Shown: piece after piece, positions 12,833 to 21,995 of the stretch | Layout of the letters: each line of letters starts with the position of its first letter | How positions within the stretch are numbered: the stretch's first letter is position 1 | From: Setoptus koraiensis | Taxonomy: Eukaryota > Arthropoda | DNA length: 64,000 nucleotides | Assembly (NCBI GenBank): GCA_048013815.1 | Contig: CM106586.1 | Location: 2,108,001-2,172,000 of the forward strand | Direction of reading: 5' to 3' | Notes under the pieces: generated by a model | Database searches by the model: none | Seen by the model: only the letters and a program-made list of their open reading frames with translations | What the model was told of the DNA's origin: nothing | Translations under genes and position numbers: made by a program

Positions 12833-15655
12833 ATGAGTCGAACAAACTTCAAACAGCAATTAATGAAGGAGCAGCTCATGCAGCAGGAAAGGCGCGAGCA
12901 ACAGGTCAAGGGACCTTCACCAACGCATCATCACCACCAACACCAACACGAATTTCATTCTAACCCGATCACATTATCATTGGATCAACATGATTTAGCC
13001 CAAGAACAGCGCCAGACAATCTTTGGTGATGATGTAAATCAGCAACAAAGTTACAATAACACCGAGGCTAATTACAATCACACTGACCTAAGCGCTAATC
13101 AACAACAACAGACAAACACAACAAATACCTTATTGAATGGAAACTTGTTTGATTATGACCATCCAGACAACATTAGTAGGAGTAATGTTAACCCAATACA
13201 AATTTGTTTCAAGAAAAAGCTCGAGAATCCAACTAACTATCATTTATCTAGATCCTCTTCAAGTTGCTTCTCAAACTCAAAAGACGATGTGAATATCAAT
13301 AATGATAACGGAAATCAAATGAGCAGTTCATTTAGCAAACAAAATGAACGAACTGCATTTGCTCAATCAGCTCCAATAGCATCCAACTTTCCAATAATGG
13401 AATATGATGGCCAATATCAATTAAAACAAGCCCAAATTACAACCAGGATACTATCCAACAGTATAGATAAGAATATCATGGCCGAAAGTTTCATCAATAA
13501 TAGTAATGAAGATCAATCTATTCCTATGGAACATCATCATAGTGACAATAGATTGCAAAATCAAGGTGTCAACCCATTGAACCATTTACAGCATCATCAA
13601 CACCTTCATCAGCATCAAAACCAACATCACAATCTCCAGCACCAATTGCTACAGCAACAGCATCAGCAACAACCGCAACAGCAACAATCACAAAATCAAT
13701 ATCAGCAACATCTACAGCACCAACATCAGCATCAACACCAGAACCAGAACCAAAATCAGCACCAACAACAGCAACAGCAACATTTACATCAACATCACCA
13801 CCATCAACAGCAACAACAGCAACAACAACATCAACAACATTCACATCATAATTTGCATCAACAACAAACCGCTTCGCTTCATCATCAATTTCTGAATCAA
13901 TCATCTAATACATCCATAAGGCACTCTTCTTCTGTGGGTAATAATCATACCCGTTCAGCTGATTTGAATCAGATTGCTCACATCAACAACAATCAACTAA
14001 TTTCTGGAAAAATCAACTCAAGCATTGTTTCAAACGACCAACAATCGCCTTATCCACTGAGTCCAGATGCCACCAGTTCAGTATCAGACGATCTGTCGAA
14101 TGTCAATGAAGAGGAGATTTGGGATGATTTCAAGACCACACAAGCACCAGATATGCCCTTATGTTCAATATCTGAGATGCCTCTATTGCAATCATCAGTA
14201 TCATTAGATCAAATTAGTCCATCTATAGGTGGCGCAACTATTCGAACATCCCAATCATCCACATCACTAATTAGTCCTGATCTCAATCAAGTTGATCATG
14301 TTAGACAAACAAAAATAATGGATCATGTCAATGACTATCATCATCACTATGACCAAGCTAATAGTGGCATTCAAAACCGCCTAGTATCACAATCAATGAG
14401 AGATAGCCCACATAATAAGAGTATTCATCACAATGGACACATAACTGCTACACAGAATCATCATCACCTGAGTCATCATCTCTCAATGGCAGGAGTCAAA
14501 CAAGCCTCAGCATCCTGTCCTAACGAAATGGAATTTAAAAATTTGTCTAAAGAAAGACTCAAGAAAGATAATCACAATCAGATAGAAAGGAGAAGACGTT
14601 ATAATATTAATGATAGAATCAAGGAGTTGGGTTCCTTATTACCTACATGTAATGACGATGCTAGATTTCACGGTCTAGTACGTAACGATATGAAGCAGCA
14701 CAAAGGAACTATTCTCAAGGCATCTGTCGACTTGCTCAAATTCTTGAAAAAAGAAGTCAATAGAATACCCGAATTAGAGAGGCGCCAAAGAGAATTAGAG
14801 AGTGTCAATCAGCAGATGATGATGAAAATACATCAGATGGAGGTGACAACTAAGAACAGTGCCGGTAGCAGTTATGATTGCAATCAACTACAAGATGGCT
14901 CAAACATTCTTAGAGGAAATGGTCAATTAAATAAGGAATATTCTGTCGGTGACAATCAACAAAAAAATAAAGCCGAAGACGCAGATGATGTTAACAATAG
15001 ATCTAGACCAATGGATAGTTGTGCACAAACAGGAAACAATCATAAAGAAATTCTCTCTGATCAGTGTAGTCTAGATACTGAATTGTACATGTCAGAAAAT
15101 GATAATGCCAACAGACAACAAAATGCCAACGATAACGGTACTATCACTTGGAGGCCGATGATCGCTGCAAATAATCAACAACCTCCCTCCGATGATTTAT
15201 ACATTTCTTCGCCTCTTCCTGACTCTACAGATATACTCTCTTTTAGAAACAATAATATTGATCCGTCGTGCAACAATATCAGAGAAGTTCATATCAACAC
15301 CAACCCTAAGGATAACACTGCGTACTGTTTGCCACCAAACGAAGGCATATACTCTTTGATATCACCGATCAAGAACGAGTATAGTCCTTCACCATCTTAT
15401 TCGGGAACTGGTTCGTCAACCAATTCCCCACCGATATCATTACTGCACCCACAACTTGGAGGCTTTAGGACTAAAGATGTACTAAATGGTAATGTGAGGT
15501 CGGCTCAAATGCAAGATGATAAAGTTAATCATCTGACAAATGAATTCTGCAACACGGAAAGACGATTGCGTGAGGGACATTACATAAGTGATAACAATAT
15601 CAAGGTCAAAAAGTCCGAGTACTGTAGTCAAGCTCCGATGGACATACATGAATGA
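12833..15655 (+). CDS. Mitf: MiT/TFE-family bHLH-zipper transcription factor
   Basis: Single-exon frame of 940 codons. Residues 2-24 ([20 protein letters not shown]) match the N-terminal SRxxLRQQLMREQ helix of MITF/TFEB/TFE3 that binds Rag GTPases at the lysosome. [12 protein letters not shown] segment matches the conserved LENPTKYH block. The basic region starts at K577 ([19 protein letters not shown], contact Glu at 585), followed by helix-loop-helix with an enlarged loop as in fly Mitf, then a leucine zipper to about 665. The family binds E-box/CLEAR sites (CACGTG-type) and drives lysosome, autophagy and V-ATPase genes. Residues about 250-345 are an almost pure Gln/His tract; the rest of both arms is Asn/Ser/Gln-rich and probably disordered. 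ATG is preceded by AT-rich 5' UTR. At 940 aa it is longer than vertebrate members (about 420-580). Confidence 0.95.
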   Translation: MSRTNFKQQLMKEQLMQQERREQQVKGPSPTHHHHQHQHEFHSNPITLSLDQHDLAQEQRQTIFGDDVNQQQSYNNTEANYNHTDLSANQQQQTNTTNTLLNGNLFDYDHPDNISRSNVNPIQICFKKKLENPTNYHLSRSSSSCFSNSKDDVNINNDNGNQMSSSFSKQNERTAFAQSAPIASNFPIMEYDGQYQLKQAQITTRILSNSIDKNIMAESFINNSNEDQSIPMEHHHSDNRLQNQGVNPLNHLQHHQHLHQHQNQHHNLQHQLLQQQHQQQPQQQQSQNQYQQHLQHQHQHQHQNQNQNQHQQQQQQHLHQHHHHQQQQQQQQHQQHSHHNLHQQQTASLHHQFLNQSSNTSIRHSSSVGNNHTRSADLNQIAHINNNQLISGKINSSIVSNDQQSPYPLSPDATSSVSDDLSNVNEEEIWDDFKTTQAPDMPLCSISEMPLLQSSVSLDQISPSIGGATIRTSQSSTSLISPDLNQVDHVRQTKIMDHVNDYHHHYDQANSGIQNRLVSQSMRDSPHNKSIHHNGHITATQNHHHLSHHLSMAGVKQASASCPNEMEFKNLSKERLKKDNHNQIERRRRYNINDRIKELGSLLPTCNDDARFHGLVRNDMKQHKGTILKASVDLLKFLKKEVNRIPELERRQRELESVNQQMMMKIHQMEVTTKNSAGSSYDCNQLQDGSNILRGNGQLNKEYSVGDNQQKNKAEDADDVNNRSRPMDSCAQTGNNHKEILSDQCSLDTELYMSENDNANRQQNANDNGTITWRPMIAANNQQPPSDDLYISSPLPDSTDILSFRNNNIDPSCNNIREVHINTNPKDNTAYCLPPNEGIYSLISPIKNEYSPSPSYSGTGSSTNSPPISLLHPQLGGFRTKDVLNGNVRSAQMQDDKVNHLTNEFCNTERRLREGHYISDNNIKVKKSEYCSQAPMDIHE
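13579..13870. repeat. CAN-triplet tract encoding poly-Gln/His in the Mitf gene
   Basis: About 97 consecutive codons are almost all CAA, CAG, CAT or CAC with a few Asn and Leu, so the tract is slippage-prone and probably variable in length. Its antisense strand carries a spurious open frame. Confidence 0.9.
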
Positions 15656-15737
15656 TTGATCTTCTAGCCCATTTGCTTTCATCGCAAACGAAGTGTGTAA
15701 CTTATTTTCTACTACTCATCCTTACGTCGCTGTGCTA

Positions 15738-15756
15738 AATAAAAATAAAGAATAAA
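15738..15756 (+). terminator. polyadenylation signals of the Mitf gene
   Basis: Three AATAAA hexamers lie within 20 bp, about 85 bp after the stop codon, giving a short 3' UTR. The convergent WAPL gene ends about 190 bp further on. Confidence 0.7.
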
Positions 15757-15945
15757 CTAAAAACCTTTTTAAACAATTTATACATAAAGAATAGAAAAAG
15801 TGTGTTAGGGTGGAATCACTAAAAATGTTTTGCTCCATTTTCTGACAGGAATAGTGATAAGATACTATTTGTTTTGGGGCCGAAGAGAAAGGTTCAATTT
15901 ATGTGCAATATGTTGATTTATGTAATAGTAGGATCAAAACTTTCA

Positions 15946-17963
15946 TCAAACCTTGGCTTCCTGAGATCTTTGTTGCTGTGATTTGAAAAGTTTGAGAATA
16001 CGTTTGACTCTATTCACTCCACTACTCGTCAATATTATCTATTTTATTAAACGGAGAGAGAAAAAATATTTTAAGATAAGTGTTAGAATTGTACGGACAA
16101 TCTGAGCGATTGTTAGATGTAAGGTAACTTACAGTTAGGTGGGCGAAATTATGTAATTTTTGTAGGACATCAATCAGTGGACCAAACGATTCTTCAGTTA
16201 AATAGGAAGAAAATCTCGTTATGTGATCATCGTTTTCTTGTATAATACAACCAAATAACAGCGCTAAACATGCAGCTATAATGCTGTGTTCCATGTGTTT
16301 ACCAGATTTTGCAATGACTGTAGAGGATAAGAAGCAGAATTTGAAAGGTATTTAGAGACAGCTAAAATCTCTTGCGCCTCATTGAAATTTAAAAATACAT
16401 ATGTTTACATTTACAAATAACATATGTTTACCTTGATTTATGACCGAATCTTGCATAGCCTCTGGTAATCTGTCAAGTTGATGTGAGTCGAGTATCTCAT
16501 CTGCCTGATGTTCTGTTTGTTGAGCATCTTTTATACGATTGTAGAAAATCTTAATAAGTTCATGGATCTTCTCATCATTGAGTAAACGTTCTCTGGTCTT
16601 CGTACTAAACTCTGCCATATTAATAAGTAAACACAATGTTATCATCATAATGTCGGATTTTTGTTCTTGCTTCAGAAAGCTTTGAAGTTCTATGACAAAG
16701 TAGAGCAACAGGTCGATTAGTTGCTTGCACTGCCGCGTATGGTCGGCTACTTTTGCACAAGCATCTGGTGAGGTATTGTAGAATGTTTTTTTTTTGTTAT
16801 AAGTATCTGCTTCAAATATAGTCATAAGAAATATAAGGTATTATATTTGGAGTTATTAGGAATCGGTACTTACTATTTTCCGAAGTTAGATTATTAAGGA
16901 CTCTCAATGCTGACGCAAGGGCTAATGTATATGTTGTCAAGGTGGAATCATCAATTGAGACTGTTATCATAAATTTACAAGTAGATAAAAGTTCAATGAA
17001 GGCATCAATAAGAGCCCCCCTTCTGTAATTGATTATGTACTCTTGATTTATAGTATTTTGAAAAGTGACATTTTCGAGGACATGCATACAACGTTCAATT
17101 TCATTTAGTTGGCTTTCATCTCTTGCGGCATCCTCTATATCAAGAGTATTAATAACAGTATCTAGAATAAAATCTAAACCTTTTAGTCGTCTCAGTTCCT
17201 CTTTAACCCAATCACCGGCCCTTTTGGATGTCAATCCAAGAAGGGTTTCCATGGCTAATTTTCCGGCTGTTATTTCATCAAGTTTCAGAAATTTGGCATG
17301 ACCTTTCTGTTTCATTTGGTCGCACAATTCTCGAACTTGATCTCTATGTCTTTTTTCAATGAGACAATCACCTTGATCACTTCTAGTTTCTAATAATTTG
17401 AGCATAAGTTCTAGAGCTTGTGGGTCAATGTCAAATGTCATTCTATCTTGATTGTAAATGAACATTAATGTGGCACAACTGAGAGCTAGGCTCGCATCAT
17501 CTGGTGCATCTTTTAGAACACTGATAATACGTGGCATGTCATCATGAGCTCGCAAATGCATTCTGAACTCAGGTGACATCGCTTTCTTGGCCAATCCTAA
17601 TATACTGAGACACCTTTTTCCTGTTGAATTTTTGCCATCTAAGCTCTCCATGTAAAATTCTATATCATCGTCGAAATGTTGTAATTCGCCAGATTCATGA
17701 CATTGATGAGCTTTCCTAATTTTGACATCTGAAGGGGGAGTAAATGCGAAAGGTGACGAGGATATATTTGATTCAGATGTCAATGTCTGATGATTATGAT
17801 TTGTTGCAGTTGATTCTGATGTGTGGAGGTGGGACTGTGCTGGTGCATGCTCTGGGGTGTTGTGATAATAACTTATTGCATTAAATTTGACGGCTCTTTC
17901 GCTACGAGTTGTCGAAAACATCCTTTGTTTTTTTGCTTTGGGCAATTGTTCCGACATTTTCAT
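15946..17963 (-). CDS. wapl: WAPL cohesin-release factor (four exons)
   Basis: Proposed exons on the minus strand: 17963-16874, 16806-16432, 16317-16133 and 15975-15946, with donors GTAAGT, GTAAAC and GTAAGT and matching phases, about 559 aa. The helical-repeat WAPL domain fills residues about 100-550: blocks such as CLSILGLAKKA, FRMHLRAHDD, LAMETLLGLTSKRAGDW and GKHMEHSIIAACLALL align with human WAPL. WAPL with PDS5 opens the cohesin ring and releases it from chromatin. The N-terminal arm is only about 100 aa, far shorter than in human or fly WAPL (over 1000 aa in total), and shows no FGF motif. The first ATG follows TATATCTAG, which reads like a splice acceptor, so upstream exons may be missing. 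The exon 2 acceptor is ambiguous (16806 or 16764, same phase), and the last 10-codon exon is the least certain. Confidence 0.92.
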
Positions 17964-18354
17964 CTAGATATAATAAAATATAAATACTGAGATTGTTCAA
18001 GTTGTGGTGTTGCTTCAATTGAGACAACCAAAATCAGATCAACTAAACTTAAAATGGTAATTGTAGCTGATGATAATTACAATATATAGCAGTATCGGTA
18101 ATGTAGTAATAATAATAAATAAAATCAAAAAAAAACACAAGACATGATGTGGACAGAAGTGAATATGTATGATATGATCTCTTTTCAAACTCTAAAACAT
18201 CGATGTAAAAAAGTCCGTAAGGGCGGCGCTATCATGCTTTCAAACAATTTAAGTTGGTGCCGATGCATCCCAAACGGTCCATGCACTCATTTGCTTCAAT
18301 GTACTCTGGGCAAGCAATCAGAATGAAGTAACATTAGACGAAACACTACAGGCT
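17964..18354. other. short spacer between WAPL and the LTR element
   Basis: AT-rich; presumably WAPL 5' UTR or promoter on the minus strand. No coding feature recognised. Confidence 0.5.
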
Positions 18355-18358
18355 TCTA

Positions 18359-18582
18359 TGTAACGCCAGCGTTACCGCTGTTGAATATTCACATGTCCAT
18401 ATCCACGCACGGACATATCCATACTCTTATATTCACCAACCGCATATAAATAGTAGTGTTTGTATCTCAAACACTTCACTTGTGCTTCAACTCTCATACA
18501 ATAAACATCTAACAGCTAAAGTAAACCTCCCTCAGCGTCATATTAGTATATCTTGTACCGACTGAACGATTTGGTCGTTACA
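18359..18582 (+). repeat. 5' LTR
   Basis: 224 bp, TG...CA. It contains a TATAAA box at 18445-18450 and an AATAAA signal at 18500-18505, so it looks able to serve both as promoter and polyadenylation region. Confidence 0.95.
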
Positions 18583-18740
18583 AATTGGCGTCAACGGGTG
18601 GATGACGCTCTAGGGAAATAAAAGTTTAGAATAATAGTTTAGGATAATAGTTATATCGAATACCGATAACTAGAAGTATCAAGTCCGGAGGTGAAACGCA
18701 CTCCGTGATCAAATATTAGGCACCCCAAACTTAAATTTAT

Positions 18741-18764
18741 TGGACTAGGAAATTTCCTAGTCCA
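18741..18764. repeat. 24-bp perfect palindrome in the element leader
   Basis: Perfect inverted repeat centred on AAATTT, core CTAGGAAATTTCCTAG. It is the first of six AAATTT-centred palindromes in the element. Confidence 0.9.
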
Positions 18765-18765
18765 C

Positions 18766-18831
18766 AACAGACATCAAAGTCGAAATTAACAGACATCAAA
18801 GTCGAAAACAACAGACATCAAAGTCAAAACA
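18766..18831. repeat. three tandem copies of a 22-bp unit in the element leader
   Basis: The unit AACAGACATCAAAGTCGAAA plus two spacer bases is repeated three times just before the start codon at 18841. Confidence 0.9.
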
Positions 18832-18840
18832 CAAGGCAAG

Positions 18841-21294
18841 ATGCCGATAAATACTAGAAATACTATAAGAGATGACCAACAGCAGGGTCAAGACCAAATG
18901 GAATCACCAAACCAAATAAACAACAATAACCAAGATGGTAATGTAAGCCTTTCAGGTAATGACGACGGGTTGGACCCAAGATTGTTATCGGTGATCAACA
19001 CCATGATTTCAGCTAACAACGCAGCTTTGACTGCAAACATAGCCCAAATTGTATCGCAGACAGTAAGCTCTACATTTGAGGCTCAGCAAAGAAGAACAAG
19101 CCAAGGATCAGTTTTAGGTGGACGCACTAACAATGTTAATGTTGAGAACAACATCCCACTACGAAACGATCAACCACCGGAATATTCGAACTTATTCCAA
19201 AGCAACAACAATGGCCCACGAGAAATTTCTCGTGAGCCATACATGCCACCAGGTTCATCAAGAGATGACGACCGATCGCACAGAGCATCTTCCGAGATTA
19301 GGAGAACAACCTATCAAGGAATGAACGATGAAGCTTTTCAAAGATCCCTTTATGAACCGTTCGCAAGACCACACTACAATGGGGCAGTACCCATACATCC
19401 CGTTGAACCTTCTAAATTCAATGGTGACCCCAGGAAAGCCCGAAATTGGCTCAGAGAATTCTCAGAGACATGTACAATCAATGGATACGACGACCTACAA
19501 AAGAAGTTAAGAATCGTAGCTTACTTAACGGATGAGGCAAAAGAATGGTATTACGAACTGAAAAGCCGCCGCCCAGACATAAGTTGGATCAATTTGCAGA
19601 GCGAATTCCTAAGTGACTTCTCCTCAAATAACACCTCAATTCAACTATTCAAGACCCTGAGCGAGGCCCGACAACGCCGAGATGAGAGACCCTTCACGTA
19701 TCTCTTAAGAGTGCTCGGATACTGTCGAGATTACAACGTCGACATGGCAGAACGAGAGAAGATAGAATGGTGTCTTCGTGGTTTAGACTGTAACATCACA
19801 AATACCATTACCTGCAACATTTCCAAGGAGCAGATGAACCTTGAATGGTTGCGAACACAATTGAAGAAGTGGTCAATCCAACCAGAAGAGGATACCGAAG
19901 CATCGGCTGGGAAATTTCCCAGCGATGAGCATGAACGGCAACGACCAACAGGTAGTAAACCGGAACAAAGTGGTGCTGTTACGAAGAGCCCCAAAACCCG
20001 GCAGAATGACTACAAAAGATTCTCGCTGTTATGCTATAACTGCAATGGCAAAGGCCATCTACTCAAAGACTGCACTCAGCCGAAAGACGACAATAGGATT
20101 GCATCTAACAAACGCAATTTCCTAGCCTCGCGAGAAGGGAGAGCAGTTTCATTCGTTGGTCACAATAGTATCGATAATTGTGTAAATGATCAACATGATT
20201 CATCAGATTGTTATGATGATAACAAGGCTGAGCACCAAACGAGCGCAAAAGTTAGGCGCCAAGTTACTGGCGTCACACGCACTGTAGCCTCTGCTGTCGG
20301 CAAATTTACCGACAGCATGCTGTGCGAGGAAATCAAGAAACCGATATATGAGACTATCGTGAACAACACGCGTGTAAGAGGACGTTTGGATTGCGGTGCT
20401 GATATGACGATATTTCCAGAGTCAGTAGCCAAACGATTGAATGTAACGATCGTCTCCAAACGTGTGAACTTCACCACGGCGTGCAAGAGTTCACTTAGAA
20501 CAATCGGTCTGGCGCCAGTTGTAATAGAGTGCAACAGGCAGACAAAGGCCTTATTAGTGGCTGTAGTCAATGATAAAGATCAGAGCGATGTACTGTGGGG
20601 ACTGGATCTGTTTGCTCTGTTCAACATAGGAGTAGCCTATGACGGGAACAGACCAGTCATCGTGCAAGGTAGACATGCGCCTAATCCTACAAACACTAGT
20701 CGTAGAAACCCAAACATAGGCATAGTAAAAGGCACCGAAGTTGAAAACATGAAACGACAGAATGTGTCGAAACAGAAACATGGCGAGCTCACTCCAAGCG
20801 GAAATTTCCGCCTGGAGAAGGTGCCTCTGAGCTCAACTCTGACCAACGTGGTTGATGACAGTAGTAATATTCATGCGACAGTATTACAGCAGAAACTACC
20901 GAGAACCAGGAACCGAGTGGGTAACGGAAGGAGAAGAAATCCAAACCGAAAACCTGGCATCCATTCGATCAGACTGAATGGTGGAAGAAATACACAGAAT
21001 ATCTCTACATTAGATAATAAGGAACCACCAGTCATATATACTATTGTGGACAAGAACAATCCAGAGAGATTGTCCAATAATGCTACCCATTGGAAACACA
21101 GAGGAACAAGGAGCATTGCCAACGGGAAATTTCCCGCTGACGGCCGCCAGATAACGGCCTCAACTAGGACTGACACGTTCGATTACCGGCAAGGTTATAA
21201 TCACCAACATTATTACCACAGCGTAAATTATATTCCGGCCTGGTACTATCAGAAAGAAGCGAGGACGCTTCATCTCATGGAGGGAGCCATGTAA
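18841..21294 (+). CDS. Gag-protease polyprotein of the LTR element
   Basis: Frame of 817 codons. The N-terminal about 190 residues are Gln/Asn/Ser-rich. Residues about 195-345 match the retrotransposon Gag capsid-like fold (KFNGDPRKARNWLREF ... EWYYELKS). A CCHC zinc knuckle (CYNCNGKGHLLKDC) follows at about 397-410, and a retropepsin-like Asp-x-Gly-Ala motif at about 518. The last about 200 residues are basic and of unknown role. The stop codon is completed by the first bases of the 3' LTR, so the frame runs through the purine tract. Four positions encode a recurring Gly-(Lys/Asn)-Phe motif at palindromic DNA. Confidence 0.9.
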   Translation: MPINTRNTIRDDQQQGQDQMESPNQINNNNQDGNVSLSGNDDGLDPRLLSVINTMISANNAALTANIAQIVSQTVSSTFEAQQRRTSQGSVLGGRTNNVNVENNIPLRNDQPPEYSNLFQSNNNGPREISREPYMPPGSSRDDDRSHRASSEIRRTTYQGMNDEAFQRSLYEPFARPHYNGAVPIHPVEPSKFNGDPRKARNWLREFSETCTINGYDDLQKKLRIVAYLTDEAKEWYYELKSRRPDISWINLQSEFLSDFSSNNTSIQLFKTLSEARQRRDERPFTYLLRVLGYCRDYNVDMAEREKIEWCLRGLDCNITNTITCNISKEQMNLEWLRTQLKKWSIQPEEDTEASAGKFPSDEHERQRPTGSKPEQSGAVTKSPKTRQNDYKRFSLLCYNCNGKGHLLKDCTQPKDDNRIASNKRNFLASREGRAVSFVGHNSIDNCVNDQHDSSDCYDDNKAEHQTSAKVRRQVTGVTRTVASAVGKFTDSMLCEEIKKPIYETIVNNTRVRGRLDCGADMTIFPESVAKRLNVTIVSKRVNFTTACKSSLRTIGLAPVVIECNRQTKALLVAVVNDKDQSDVLWGLDLFALFNIGVAYDGNRPVIVQGRHAPNPTNTSRRNPNIGIVKGTEVENMKRQNVSKQKHGELTPSGNFRLEKVPLSSTLTNVVDDSSNIHATVLQQKLPRTRNRVGNGRRRNPNRKPGIHSIRLNGGRNTQNISTLDNKEPPVIYTIVDKNNPERLSNNATHWKHRGTRSIANGKFPADGRQITASTRTDTFDYRQGYNHQHYYHSVNYIPAWYYQKEARTLHLMEGAM

Positions 21295-21513
21295 CGCCAG
21301 CGTTATCGCTGTTGAATATTCACATGTCCATATCCACGCACGGACATATCCATACTCTTATATTCACCAACCGCATATAAATAGTAGTGTTTGTATCTCA
21401 AACACTTCACTTGTGCTTCAACTCTCATACAATAAACATCTAACAGCTAAAGTAAACCTCCCTCAGCGTCATATTAGTATATCTTGTACCGACTGAACGA
21501 TTTGGTCGTTACA
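21290..21513 (+). repeat. 3' LTR
   Basis: 224 bp and all but identical to the 5' LTR (one mismatch), with TATAAA at 21376-21381 and AATAAA at 21431-21436. It is followed by the TCTA target duplication. Confidence 0.95.
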
Positions 21514-21517
21514 TCTA

Positions 21518-21994
21518 CACTGTTACTAGCGCAACTAGCGGATTTTTCTGGCATTCATTCTTCCAACTCGGAAAAGCGATCACACACTGTACAACTGATT
21601 GTGTGTATTTGCTCATAAGCATCTCTGACGGTACACCTTGTTCGTTTATGGCACATGACACGAGACACACACACTAACAAAAACGGTTTCTTGAACAGCA
21701 CAGCTATATCATTACAAGCACATAGAAACAAATATGCGCAAAACATCGAAGACCGTAAAGCAGACATTACAGGCTACCATAATATATTATACAAGAGTGA
21801 GCCGAGAATCGAATGGAACAGAAAAAATTCATGATTACGGCAGAGACAAAACGGCGCCAGATTTAACTAAAAGAAAGTTTTTGACGTCAAAGGAAAAGAA
21901 TTTCCAAGCAATTATAAGTTGATAATTTACATCGCGGTCTTATGAGACACGATCTTTCGTCTTAATCAAAATCGTTTGATCTAGTTTTGTTTAT
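21518..21994. other. spacer between the LTR element and the p120 gene
   Basis: About 480 bp with no recognisable gene on either strand. It is downstream of p120 and could also contain upstream sequence of WAPL that the element has pushed away. Confidence 0.5.
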
Positions 21995-21995
21995 T
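21990..21995 (-). terminator. polyadenylation signal of the p120 gene
   Basis: AATAAA on the minus strand overlaps the TAA stop codon (TAAATAAA), implying a very short 3' UTR. Confidence 0.6.

Larger units (their letters stand above)
18359..21513 (+). mobile_element. non-autonomous LTR retrotransposon (Gag-protease only), Ty3/gypsy-like
   Basis: Two 224-bp direct LTRs (18359-18582 and 21290-21513), each beginning TG and ending CA, differ at a single base. A 4-bp target duplication TCTA flanks them (18355-18358 and 21514-21517). A TTGGCGTC primer-binding-like sequence follows the 5' LTR directly and a purine-rich tract precedes the 3' LTR. One long frame encodes Gag and a retropepsin-like domain; no reverse transcriptase, RNase H, integrase or envelope is recognisable in the 3.15 kb. 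The element looks whole as such, with no breaks seen, and the LTR similarity marks a very recent insertion. It must borrow enzymes from a partner. It lies between WAPL and p120, in opposite orientation to both. The Ty3/gypsy assignment is tentative. Confidence 0.93.

Noticed and set aside
13569-13904. 111-codon minus-strand frame rich in Val/Ala/Asp
   Set aside because: It is the antisense of the poly-Gln/His codon tract of the Mitf gene.
16022-16132. Extension of the third WAPL exon to a stop at 16022
   Set aside because: A GTAAGT donor follows HLT exactly where homology to WAPL ends, and the residues beyond it resemble no WAPL protein.
18144-18326. 60-codon plus-strand frame with several Cys just left of the LTR element
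   Set aside because: Short, no signal peptide, no family resemblance, and it lies where WAPL upstream sequence is expected.
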